A stretch of 9,954 nucleotides of DNA from Candidatus Caenarcanales bacterium. Its GTDB lineage: Bacteria > Cyanobacteriota > Vampirovibrionia > LMEP-6097. Both the position numbers and the translations under genes were made by a program. Under the pieces are notes generated by a model. The model had not been told where the DNA came from. It did no database searches and worked only from the letters and a program-made list of their open reading frames with translations. Positions 1-6,673 of the stretch are shown one piece after another. Position 1 is the stretch's first letter, and the number at the start of each line of letters is the position of its first letter. Location of the stretch: positions 1 through 9,954 of the forward strand of contig JAJTHA010000221.1 in NCBI GenBank assembly GCA_021299565.1, given 5' to 3'.

Positions 1-561
1 AATAAAATCAGTAGCAAGCGAAAAAGTTTTCAAGACCTGGAACTAGGCGAGGTTTTTCTGCAAAAATATAAAGGCGCCAAGAGCATCAAAATTCGCGTTA
101 AAGCCAAAAAACAAATCAAAGTTTCTTTACCCTTTTTCATGAAATTTGATGATGCTATAAAATTCGTTGAAGAAAAAAAAGCATGGATAGAAGAAATCCA
201 GGATCTAATTCCAGTAAAAAACTTTGATCCCGAAGAAGAAAAACTTTTGCGTCGTAAAGCCCATGCTTATCTACCCTTTAGGCTTAAAACTCTTTCAGAA
301 AAACACAATTTACCTTTTAAGCGACTTAGTATTCGAGCTAGTAAAACTCGCTGGGGCAGTTGTTCTTCTGCCAAAAATATCAATTTATCTATTTATCTAA
401 TGAAATTACCAGAGCATCTAATTGACTATGTGATTTTGCATGAACTGGCGCACACTATTCATCAAAACCATTCAAAATCCTTTTGGCAGGCACTCTCATC
501 TCTCTTGGGACAAGAGGCTAAGTTAGTGGATAAAGAGCTAAAAGTCCATAGAATCAGCTAG
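1..561 (+). CDS. YgjP-like zinc metallohydrolase (M48/SprT-related), 5'-truncated
   Basis: The frame is open from base 1 to the TAG at 559-561, giving 186 visible residues, so the true start lies left of the window. An internal ATG at 139 begins only at the end of a conserved beta-strand region. The upstream residues (KSIKIRVKAKK...VSLPFFMKFDDA) match the usual N-terminal part of the YgjP/DUF45 family, so 139 is not the start. Family hallmarks are RWGSCSS (visible residues 117-123), the zinc motif HELAH (147-151) and NHSKSFW (156-162), whose His is the likely third ligand. Proteins of this family are soluble. Their physiological role is not settled: they look like metallopeptidases, and I recall a nucleotide-hydrolysing role proposed for E. 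coli YgjP. No signal peptide can be judged because the N-terminus is missing. A 73-bp AT-rich gap separates it from typA. Confidence 0.88.
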   Translation, partial: NKISSKRKSFQDLELGEVFLQKYKGAKSIKIRVKAKKQIKVSLPFFMKFDDAIKFVEEKKAWIEEIQDLIPVKNFDPEEEKLLRRKAHAYLPFRLKTLSEKHNLPFKRLSIRASKTRWGSCSSAKNINLSIYLMKLPEHLIDYVILHELAHTIHQNHSKSFWQALSSLLGQEAKLVDKELKVHRIS

Positions 562-634
562 TTTTTGAGTTTAATGATATAAATACTTAATAAAATATCT
601 ATTAAAATTTGAAATTTCCATAGATAATAATAGA

Positions 635-2473
635 GTGTTAGAACCAAACAAAATTCGTAATATAGCCATTATCGCTCACGTAGATCATGGTAAGACAACT
701 CTACTAGATGCGATTCTAGATCAGACAGGATGTTTTTCAGCCCATAAAGAAAAAAACATTTGTGTCATGGATTCAAACCCTCTTGAAAAAGAGCGTGGAA
801 TTACTATTCTAAGTAAAAATACTTCTGTTAAATACAAAGACTACACAATTAATGTAGTTGACACTCCTGGACACGCGGATTTTGGTGGAGAAGTCGAAAG
901 GGTTTTGGGAATGGTTCAAGGCTGTTTACTATTAGTAGATGCTTTTGAAGGTCCTATGCCTCAAACAAGATTTGTTTTGAGAAAAGCATTTGAACAGGGA
1001 CTTAAACCAATTCTTGTAATTAATAAAGTCGATAAAGTAAACGCCAATATCCCAAAAGTTATTGATGACGTTCTTGAATTATTTATTGATCTTGGTGCAA
1101 ATGATGACCAAATTGAATTTCCGATTATTTATGCTTCTGGTTCAAATGGTGTTGCTGATTTGGATCTAGAAAAAGCTATAGCGCAATTGAACAGCACTAA
1201 CAAAAATGTTAATGCTCTTTTGGATACTGTTATAGATCAAGTTCCAGCTCCAACCGGTGATGTATCGGCTCCTTTTGTTTTTCAGGCAGCTAGTCTAGAT
1301 GCTAGTGAGTATCTAGGTCGTATGTTAGTTGGTAGAATACATGCTGGCTTGATAAAAGTAAATGATCAAGTTAATTTGATTTGTGCAGAAACGGCAACAG
1401 TTATCAAAAAGAAAATCGCTCGTATCTATGGTTTTCAAGGTTTAGAAAAAATCGAACTTCAAGAAGCTAACGCGGGCATGATAGTTATTTTGGCTGGTCT
1501 TCAGGAAGGAAATATTGGAGATACTGTTTGTGATTCTAGTTCTAATATTCAACTCCCGGCAATTAAAGTAGATGAGCCAACTTTAGAGATGGTTTTTTCT
1601 GTTAACGATAGTCCCTTTGCAGGTCTGGAGGGCAAGTATGTAACCTCAAGGCAAATTAGAGAAAGACTCAACAAAGAACTAGAAACCAATGTTGCTCTTA
1701 GAGTTGAAGAAACTGATAGAACAGATAGCTTTAAAGTTTCTGGTAGAGGTGAGTTGCATCTTGGGATTTTACTTGAGAACATGCGCCGTGAAGGTTATGA
1801 ATTGCAAGTTTCAAAACCTCAAGTCATTAGTAAAATGATCGATGGTGTTAAATGTGAACCTTTTGAAGATTTGGTTATAGATGTTGATGATGAGTTTGCA
1901 GGTTCATGTATCGAGGTGTTAAACAAACGCCGCGGCGACATGACTTATATGCATAGTAGTTTAGGAAGAACTATTATCAAATATATTATTCCAACCAGAG
2001 GTCTAATTGGCTTTAGTACAGAGTTTGTGCGTATGACTAAAGGTACGGGCATGTTGAATCATTCGTATCTTGATTATCGTCCTTACGCTGGTGACATCAC
2101 TAAATTACGCCCAGGTGTTTTGGTGAATCTTGAAGAAGGAGTTTCCACAACTTACTCCCTAGAGCAATTTGCAGATAGAGGAATATTTTTTATTGAGCCT
2201 GCTGTGAAAATCTACAAAGGAATGATAGTAGGAGAGTCAAATCGTCCTCAAGATATAGAGTTGAATTTGACCAAAGCAAAACAACTTACCAATATGCGTG
2301 CTGCTGGAGCAGATGGACTTGCTCAAATCAAAGTCCCTCGTAAAATCCCTCTAGAAGAGGCTTTGGTTTATATCAATGACGAAGAGCTGGTAGAAATCAC
2401 TCCAGAAAATATTAGGCTTCGCAAAAAAGTTCTTGATAAAAAGACACAAAGAAAAGAAGTATTTAGTTCTTAA
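635..2473 (+). CDS. typA: Ribosome-associated translational GTPase BipA/TypA
   Basis: The 612-residue product has the normal TypA length. It binds the ribosome in the EF-G site and acts in ribosome assembly and stress or low-temperature translation. The GTPase motifs are complete: AHVDHGKT (14-21), RGITI (54-58), DTPGH (76-80) and NKVD (130-133). Domains II, III and V follow, including the TypA-typical segment RGELHLGILLENMRREGYEL (about residues 373-392), then the TypA-specific C-terminal domain. The start is GTG at 635. It gives the expected N-terminus (KIRNIAIIAHVDHGKT), although no good Shine-Dalgarno sequence precedes it (AGATAATAATAGA). The gene ends TAA at 2471-2473, 11 bp inside the 3' end of the convergent ispH. 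I see no GC-rich terminator hairpin between the two genes. Confidence 0.97.
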   Translation: MLEPNKIRNIAIIAHVDHGKTTLLDAILDQTGCFSAHKEKNICVMDSNPLEKERGITILSKNTSVKYKDYTINVVDTPGHADFGGEVERVLGMVQGCLLLVDAFEGPMPQTRFVLRKAFEQGLKPILVINKVDKVNANIPKVIDDVLELFIDLGANDDQIEFPIIYASGSNGVADLDLEKAIAQLNSTNKNVNALLDTVIDQVPAPTGDVSAPFVFQAASLDASEYLGRMLVGRIHAGLIKVNDQVNLICAETATVIKKKIARIYGFQGLEKIELQEANAGMIVILAGLQEGNIGDTVCDSSSNIQLPAIKVDEPTLEMVFSVNDSPFAGLEGKYVTSRQIRERLNKELETNVALRVEETDRTDSFKVSGRGELHLGILLENMRREGYELQVSKPQVISKMIDGVKCEPFEDLVIDVDDEFAGSCIEVLNKRRGDMTYMHSSLGRTIIKYIIPTRGLIGFSTEFVRMTKGTGMLNHSYLDYRPYAGDITKLRPGVLVNLEEGVSTTYSLEQFADRGIFFIEPAVKIYKGMIVGESNRPQDIELNLTKAKQLTNMRAAGADGLAQIKVPRKIPLEEALVYINDEELVEITPENIRLRKKVLDKKTQRKEVFSS

Positions 2474-3389
2474 TCAGTTCTTTCGGCAATGGAAACTCCA
2501 CATGCTCTTCTTTGAAGACCAGTGTTGTTACTGGTGGTGAGCCTAATTGTTTGATTAGATCTTGCACCAGAAAATCTGGGGCAGAAGCACCAGAACTGAT
2601 TCCGATAATTTTATTATTCAAATCTTCGCTAGGTCTATATTCTAATGGATTGGGTATTAGTTCAGCGCTTTTGCCTGATTTAATTGCTAATTCTAATAAT
2701 CTAAGAGTGTTTGAAGAGGTTCTGCTTCCAATTATCAAAATATGATCACAAATTTTAACCAGCTCTTTGACAGCGTCTTGTCTATTTTGAGTTGCATAAC
2801 AAATATCATCTGATTTTGGAAATTCAATTTTTGAGAAAGTTTTTGCAAGATGGTCCATGATTTCTTTAGTGTCATCAACAGAAAGAGTAGTTTGAGTGGT
2901 AACAGAGATCTCATCATCCTTGAGTGTTTTTGCAAGCTCTTCTATGTCTTCAACTTTTTCTACAAGAAAAATTTCTTCGTTCTCTTTTGCATAACCAAGA
3001 GCACCTAAAACTTCTTGATGGCCTTTGTGTCCTATGTAAATTACTTTGCGATTGGTTTTGAGAGCTTTTGAGATTTCAAGATGTACTTTGGTTACCAGTG
3101 GGCAAACTGCATCAACAAATTTCAAACCTCTTTCTTTTGCTGTATCTATAATTTTTGGACTAGTTCCGTGAGCAGAAAAAATTAAAACTGAGTTGTCAGG
3201 GACTTCCTCTAAAGTTTCTACGAAAACCACTCCTTTATTTTTGAGATCATTTACAACATGATGATTGTGGACAATTTCATGCCTAACGTATAAAGGCGTG
3301 CCATAAATTTTTAGAGCAAGCTCCACTATTTCTATTGCCCGATTGACACCGGCACAAAAACCTCTAGGTTCAGCGAGTATGATTTTCAT
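2463..3389 (-). CDS. ispH: 4-hydroxy-3-methylbut-2-enyl diphosphate reductase (IspH/LytB)
   Basis: This 308-residue cytosolic iron-sulfur enzyme catalyses the last step of the MEP isoprenoid pathway, reducing HMBPP to IPP and DMAPP. All key residues fall at the same numbers as in the E. coli enzyme: cluster cysteines C12 (in RGFCAGVNRAI), C96 (DAVCPLV) and C197 (ICYATQNRQ), plus substrate-pocket H41, H74, H124, E126 and T167. The ATG at 3389-3387 directly follows the TAA stop of the DAHP synthase gene (TAAATG on the minus strand). No Shine-Dalgarno sequence is visible, so translation is probably coupled to the upstream gene. The stop (TAA, 2465-2463) overlaps the end of typA tail to tail. Its presence shows that the organism makes isoprenoids by the MEP route. 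Confidence 0.97.
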   Translation of the reverse strand: MKIILAEPRGFCAGVNRAIEIVELALKIYGTPLYVRHEIVHNHHVVNDLKNKGVVFVETLEEVPDNSVLIFSAHGTSPKIIDTAKERGLKFVDAVCPLVTKVHLEISKALKTNRKVIYIGHKGHQEVLGALGYAKENEEIFLVEKVEDIEELAKTLKDDEISVTTQTTLSVDDTKEIMDHLAKTFSKIEFPKSDDICYATQNRQDAVKELVKICDHILIIGSRTSSNTLRLLELAIKSGKSAELIPNPLEYRPSEDLNNKIIGISSGASAPDFLVQDLIKQLGSPPVTTLVFKEEHVEFPLPKELIKN

Positions 3390-4472
3390 TTATGCTTTAA
3401 GTAGAACTTTGGTCAGTTGTTTTTGAGCGTCAAAAAACATTGTCTTGGTTCCTTCAAAATCTATGCAAGCATCAGTGATGGACACTCCATGTTTTAGTTT
3501 GGACAAATCACTAGGTATATTTTGACTACCACCATGAATATGACTTTCTACCATAAAACCAATCACAGACTTATTGCCATCAAGTTTTTGTTTAACAATA
3601 TCTTCAAGCACCTCGGGTTGCTTATAAGGATCTTTGCCAGAATTAGAATGATTACAATCAATCATAATGGCTTTTTCTAACCCCGCTTTTTCTAGCACAA
3701 CTTCAGCCATGGCAACATGTTCAGCGCTATAATTTGGTCCGTCATTGCCGCCTCGTAGAATCAAGTGAGTATCAGGGTTTCCGTTAGTATGAAAAATACA
3801 AATCTGTCCTTGTTCTTGATTGATTCCCAAAAAGCTTTGTTGTTTGCGAGCTGCTTTCGCTGCATTAATTGCAACAGTAAAATCACCATTGGTGCTATTT
3901 TTGAAACCAACAGGCATAGATAAACCAGATGCCATTTGTCTATGTGTTTGCGATTCGGTAGTACGTGCTCCAATCGCTGTCCAGGATACAAGATCAGCAA
4001 TATATTGAGGTACTAGAGGGTCTAACATTTCTGTGGCGCAAGCAAGCCCCATTTTGTTTACCTCTAATAGTAATTTTCTAGCTCTTTGTAAACCAGTCAA
4101 AATATCAAAACTATCATCGAGATGAGGATCATAAATCATGCCCTTCCAGCCAAGTACAGTTCGAGGTTTTTCAAAATATACTCTCATTACGATTTTGATT
4201 TCGTTTTCAACTTCTTTGCTGAGTTTTTGTAATAGACGAGCATATTCAAGAGCTTGATCAATATCATGTATTGAACATGGACCAACTATTGCAAGTAGCC
4301 TTTTGTCTTTGCCCCAAATAATGTCGCGCACTTCTTTTCTTGCTTTTACGACAGTAGTTGCTGACAGGTCATCAATAGGTAAAGCGTCTCTTAGAGCTTG
4401 AGGAGTGGATAAGGCTTCTTGCTTGCCAATATGTGTATTAAATAATTCTTTGTTATGTTCTGAGAGATCCAT
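3390..4472 (-). CDS. aroF: 3-deoxy-7-phosphoheptulonate (DAHP) synthase, class I AroFGH type
   Basis: The enzyme joins phosphoenolpyruvate and erythrose 4-phosphate, the committed first step of the shikimate pathway. The 360-residue product is close to E. coli AroF/AroG/AroH in length and motif order. Metal ligands are inferred as C66 (AIVGPCSIHD), H275 (DCNHSNSGKD), E309 (GFMVESHIHGG) and D334 (SITDACIDF). Also present are RVYFEKPRT (97-105), GWKG (108-111) and the long block GARTTESQ...LSMPVGFKN. Which aromatic amino acid inhibits it cannot be read from the sequence, so the symbol stands for the family rather than the isoform. I chose the ATG at 4472-4470. An in-frame TTG at 4481 would add three residues, and neither start has a clear Shine-Dalgarno sequence. 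It abuts ispH with no gap and is divergent from the peroxiredoxin gene. Confidence 0.95.
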   Translation of the reverse strand: MDLSEHNKELFNTHIGKQEALSTPQALRDALPIDDLSATTVVKARKEVRDIIWGKDKRLLAIVGPCSIHDIDQALEYARLLQKLSKEVENEIKIVMRVYFEKPRTVLGWKGMIYDPHLDDSFDILTGLQRARKLLLEVNKMGLACATEMLDPLVPQYIADLVSWTAIGARTTESQTHRQMASGLSMPVGFKNSTNGDFTVAINAAKAARKQQSFLGINQEQGQICIFHTNGNPDTHLILRGGNDGPNYSAEHVAMAEVVLEKAGLEKAIMIDCNHSNSGKDPYKQPEVLEDIVKQKLDGNKSVIGFMVESHIHGGSQNIPSDLSKLKHGVSITDACIDFEGTKTMFFDAQKQLTKVLLKA

Positions 4473-4486
4473 TTGTATCAAATTTA

Positions 4487-4514
4487 AACTTTAATTTTCT
4501 CTAAAGATAAAGTT
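4487..4514. repeat. 7-bp inverted repeat in the aroF/peroxiredoxin divergent spacer
   Basis: AACTTTA (4487-4493) and its exact reverse complement TAAAGTT (4508-4514) are separated by 14 nt. The right arm is part of a short direct repeat, TAAAGATAAAG (4502-4512). It lies just upstream of the DAHP synthase start, in what would be its 5' leader on the minus strand. It could be an operator half-site pair, but in AT-rich DNA a 7-bp repeat can arise by chance. It does not match the PerR-box consensus I know. Confidence 0.25.
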
Positions 4515-4528
4515 CCTATGTCGAAATC

Positions 4529-4560
4529 TTAGCATATTCATTGGCTTATCAAGCTATCAT
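4529..4560 (+). promoter_or_regulatory. Candidate promoter of the peroxiredoxin gene
   Basis: TATCAT at 4555-4560 matches the -10 consensus at 5 of 6 positions and would start transcription near 4567, just before the ribosome binding site. The only -35-like hexamer upstream is TTAGCA (4529-4534), spaced 20 bp, which is poor. The gene needs a promoter in this 100-bp divergent spacer because its left neighbour is transcribed away, so the location is better supported than the exact boxes. Confidence 0.28.
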
Positions 4561-4570
4561 TAATACTTAA

Positions 4571-4576
4571 AAGGAG
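4571..4576 (+). promoter_or_regulatory. Ribosome binding site of the peroxiredoxin gene
   Basis: AAGGAG ends 9 nt before the ATG at 4586. It fixes this ATG as the start and implies efficient translation. Confidence 0.85.
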
Positions 4577-4585
4577 ATTTTAAAT

Positions 4586-5188
4586 ATGGCAGTATTAGTT
4601 GGTAAACAAGCACCTGATTTCACAGCAGATGCGGTAATTAATGGAAGTGAATTTAAACAAGTAACTTTAAGTGAGTATAAAGGTAAAAAGTATGTTGTTT
4701 TATTTTTCTATCCACTAGATTTTACTTTCGTTTGTCCTACGGAGCTTCATGCATTCCAGGACAAGTTAGCAGAGTTTAACGCAATCAACACCGAAGTTAT
4801 TGGTGTTTCAGTTGATTCTAAATTTTCACATTTTGCTTGGTTAAACACACCAAAAGCACAAGGTGGAATTCAAGGAGTTAAATACCCTGTAGTTGCAGAC
4901 CTCAACAAAAATATCACTAAAGCATATGATGTTGAAGTTGAAAACGTAGGCATCGCTTATCGTGGTTTATTTTTGATTGACAAAAATGGTGTTGTTCAAC
5001 ATCAAGTAATCAATAACCTACCATTGGGACGTAATGTTGATGAAGCTTTGAGAATGGTAAAAGCTCTTCAGTATTTTGAGAAAAATGGTGAAGTTTGCCC
5101 TGCAAACTGGAACGAAGGTTCAAAAGCTATGAAACCAACAAATGAAGGTTTGAAAGAGTTTTTCAATGAACCAGCAATGTCTAGATAG
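4586..5188 (+). CDS. Typical 2-Cys peroxiredoxin (AhpC/Prx1 family)
   Basis: The enzyme reduces H2O2, organic peroxides and probably peroxynitrite in the cytosol, using thioredoxin or an AhpF-like reductant. The 200-residue product has the peroxidatic Cys C50 in YPLDFTFVCPTE with the conserved P43, T47 and C50 set and the active-site Arg R126. The resolving Cys is C171 in GEVCPANW, as in typical dimeric 2-Cys enzymes. The loop that is GGLG in hyperoxidation-sensitive enzymes reads GGIQG (93-97), and the C-terminal tail has EFF (191-193) rather than YF. There is no signal peptide. The start is fixed by the ribosome binding site. A strong hairpin terminator lies 28 bp downstream, and sod follows. 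I leave the symbol blank because ahpC and prx are both in use for this family. Confidence 0.96.
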   Translation: MAVLVGKQAPDFTADAVINGSEFKQVTLSEYKGKKYVVLFFYPLDFTFVCPTELHAFQDKLAEFNAINTEVIGVSVDSKFSHFAWLNTPKAQGGIQGVKYPVVADLNKNITKAYDVEVENVGIAYRGLFLIDKNGVVQHQVINNLPLGRNVDEALRMVKALQYFEKNGEVCPANWNEGSKAMKPTNEGLKEFFNEPAMSR

Positions 5189-5215
5189 TATTTTTTATAC
5201 TTAGACTAATTAGAT

Positions 5216-5244
5216 AAAAGCCCCACTCTCGAGGTGGGGCTTTT
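5216..5244 (+). terminator. Rho-independent terminator after the peroxiredoxin gene
   Basis: A perfect 11-bp stem (5216-5226 paired with 5234-5244, AAAAGCCCCAC / GTGGGGCTTTT) encloses a 7-nt loop. A GC-rich core flanked by an A-tract and a T-tract is the standard intrinsic terminator shape and could act in both directions. It ends only 30 bp before the sod ATG, which raises the question of how sod is transcribed. Confidence 0.88.
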
Positions 5245-5259
5245 GCTAGAATCATATAT

Positions 5260-5265
5260 AGGAGA
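5260..5265 (+). promoter_or_regulatory. Ribosome binding site of sod
   Basis: AGGAGA, with its core GGAG at 5261-5264, lies 10 nt before the ATG at 5275. This supports that start. Confidence 0.8.
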
Positions 5266-5274
5266 ACAAATTTT

Positions 5275-5934
5275 ATGACACACGCATTACCAGAATTACC
5301 ATGGGCATTAGAGGCTCTAGAACCAAATTACTTGAAAAGCACAATGGAGTTTCATTACAGTAAACACCATCAAGCTTATGTAAACAATCTAAACAAAGCA
5401 CTAGAAGGTTTGGAGAATTTCGCTAATCTTCCAATCGAAGAATTAATGACAAAAGTTAATGAGATACCGGCAGAAAAAAGACAGCCAGTAATCAATAATG
5501 GTGGTGGACATTACAACCATACTTTGTTTTGGTTCATTATGGGACCTAATGCTGGTGGTAATCCTACAGGAGCTTTAGCTGAAGAAATCAACAAAAGCTT
5601 TGGTAGTTTCGATAAATTCAAAGAAGACTTTGCGGCAGCAGCTACAACTCAATTTGGAAGTGGCTGGGCTTGGCTTACTTGGTGTCCAGAAAACAACAAA
5701 TTGCTTATTGAAAAATCAGCTAACCAAGACAACTGTCTAATGAACTCAAAGCGTAAACCACTTATGACTATTGATGTCTGGGAGCATGCTTACTATTTAG
5801 AACACCAAAACTTGAGACCAAGATGGATTGAAACTTTTTGGAAACTAGTTAATTGGACTGCTGTTGCTGATAATTTTGAAAAAGCAAAAGCAGGTAAAAC
5901 TATTCTTGAGATTAAACAAACAGCGAAAGCATAG
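5275..5934 (+). CDS. sodA: Superoxide dismutase, Fe/Mn family, Mn-like
   Basis: The enzyme converts superoxide to O2 and H2O2. The 219-residue product starts in the usual way (HALPELPWALEALEP) with no signal peptide, so it acts in the cytosol. Metal ligands are H27 (MEFHYSKHH), H82 (GGGHYNHTLFW), D167 and H171 (DVWEHAYY). The block GGGHYNH with Gly at 76-78, and Gln at 151 in ANQDN, follow the Mn-type pattern. Fe-type enzymes usually carry the active-site Gln in the earlier block instead. Metal use still has to be measured, because cambialistic forms exist. An insert-like stretch (about 53-72) precedes the second ligand, as in many longer bacterial Mn enzymes. The next gene begins 9 nt after the stop without a terminator, so sod heads an apparent four-gene transcript ending with proC. 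Confidence 0.96.
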   Translation: MTHALPELPWALEALEPNYLKSTMEFHYSKHHQAYVNNLNKALEGLENFANLPIEELMTKVNEIPAEKRQPVINNGGGHYNHTLFWFIMGPNAGGNPTGALAEEINKSFGSFDKFKEDFAAAATTQFGSGWAWLTWCPENNKLLIEKSANQDNCLMNSKRKPLMTIDVWEHAYYLEHQNLRPRWIETFWKLVNWTAVADNFEKAKAGKTILEIKQTAKA

Positions 5935-5943
5935 TAATTGACA

Positions 5944-6237
5944 ATGTTAGAGCAAAAGTATAAAGAGATAATTTTAGAAATATTTTCAAAATATTTTGAT
6001 GATTACCAACTTTTGCTCTTTGGGTCCAGAGCTCGTCAGGATAACGATTCTGTTTCTGATCTTGATTTAGCTTTAAAGCGTCAGAATGATGCAAAACTTA
6101 ATTACAAGATTTCTTGTATCAAAGAAGATTTAGAGGAATCAATCATCCCTTATAAAATTGATTTATTAGATTATTTTTCCATTGATGCTTCAATGCAACA
6201 AGCAATTAATCGTGAGGGAATTTTACTCAATGTCTGA
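5944..6237 (+). CDS. mntA: MNT-type nucleotidyltransferase, antitoxin of a HEPN/MNT pair (HI0073-like)
   Basis: This small protein (97 residues) is a minimal DNA polymerase beta-fold nucleotidyltransferase. It shows FGSRAR (26-31), the catalytic pair D39-x-D41 (SDLDLAL) and a third acidic residue D73 in KIDLLD, so the active site looks complete. In characterised MntA/HepT modules the MNT protein inactivates the HEPN toxin by adding AMP groups to a tyrosine. That function is inferred here from family and neighbour. The ATG at 5944 is preferred. A TTG at 5938 would add two residues, and neither has a Shine-Dalgarno sequence. The start is 9 nt after the sod stop, suggesting translational coupling. 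The 3' end overlaps the HEPN gene by 8 nt. Confidence 0.88.
   Translation: MLEQKYKEIILEIFSKYFDDYQLLLFGSRARQDNDSVSDLDLALKRQNDAKLNYKISCIKEDLEESIIPYKIDLLDYFSIDASMQQAINREGILLNV
6214..6219 (+). promoter_or_regulatory. Ribosome binding site of the HEPN gene
   Basis: GAGGGA, inside the 3' end of the nucleotidyltransferase gene, lies 10 nt before the ATG at 6230. It selects this ATG over the upstream in-frame codon at 6182. Confidence 0.7.
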
Positions 6238-6673
6238 AGAAAATCTTTCTTACAAATTACTTAATGCAAAAGAAGCCTTTAAAACCCTTGAAATTGCCTA
6301 TAAATATTACAGCAAAGAACTTGATAAAATTGCCTGGTCTGAGATTCTTGAGTTAAAGAAAATCACAAGAGACAGTGTGATTCAAAGATTTGAATATACG
6401 GTTGAAACATTGTGGAAATTTTTATATGTCTACTTGAAAGATAGACACGGTCTTTATGACTCTGCAATATCACCTAAAAATACTTTCAGGGAAGCATTAA
6501 AAACCAGATTAGTTACAAGTGAAGAAGTTGAATTAGCAATTGAAATGGTCAATGACAGGAATTTAGCCTCACATACTTACAAAGAAGAAACGGCAGAACA
6601 GATAGTTTCTAGAATGCCTGCTTACATAAAGTTGATTCGTAAGCTTTTGCAAGAATTGGAGCAAAATTTATGA
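6230..6673 (+). CDS. hepT: HEPN-domain protein, toxin partner of MNT (HI0074/HepT-like)
   Basis: The 147-residue, mostly helical protein matches the HI0074 family (nucleotidyltransferase substrate-binding protein). The recognised blocks are RFEYTVETLWKFL (53-65), SPKNTFREAL (81-90) and the C-terminal NDRNLASHTYKEETAEQI (108-125). The last contains the HEPN RNase motif R110-x4-H115 and the tyrosine Y117 (Rx4HxY), which is the residue modified by AMP in characterised HepT toxins. By family it would be an RNA-cleaving toxin neutralised by the upstream MNT protein. A non-toxic regulatory role is also possible. The ATG at 6230 has its own ribosome binding site and overlaps the MNT gene by 8 nt. 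Its TGA overlaps the proC start (ATGA, 6670-6673). Confidence 0.88.
   Translation: MSEENLSYKLLNAKEAFKTLEIAYKYYSKELDKIAWSEILELKKITRDSVIQRFEYTVETLWKFLYVYLKDRHGLYDSAISPKNTFREALKTRLVTSEEVELAIEMVNDRNLASHTYKEETAEQIVSRMPAYIKLIRKLLQELEQNL

Noticed and set aside
139..561. ATG at 139 as the start of the YgjP-like gene
   Set aside because: The same frame is open to base 1 and the upstream residues align with the family's N-terminal region, so the gene is cut by the window edge.
609..635. TTGAAA at 609-614 as a typA -35 box
   Set aside because: No -10 box lies at 16-18 bp; that position falls on the GTG start itself. AT-rich hexamers nearby (such as TATAAA at 578-583) cannot be told from background.
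2512..2745. Plus-strand open frame opposite ispH
   Set aside because: It is antisense to conserved IspH coding sequence, including the C-terminal domain, with no family features.
5912..6094. Minus-strand frame with a hydrophobic end, possible antisense small membrane protein
   Set aside because: It lies opposite the sod 3' end and the catalytic part of the nucleotidyltransferase gene. The hydrophobic stretch is the complement of Lys/Glu-rich codons and no start signal is present.
6182..6229. Upstream start for the HEPN gene
   Set aside because: It would overlap the nucleotidyltransferase gene by 56 nt and lacks a ribosome binding site. ATG 6230 has GAGGGA at the right distance and gives the normal family N-terminus.
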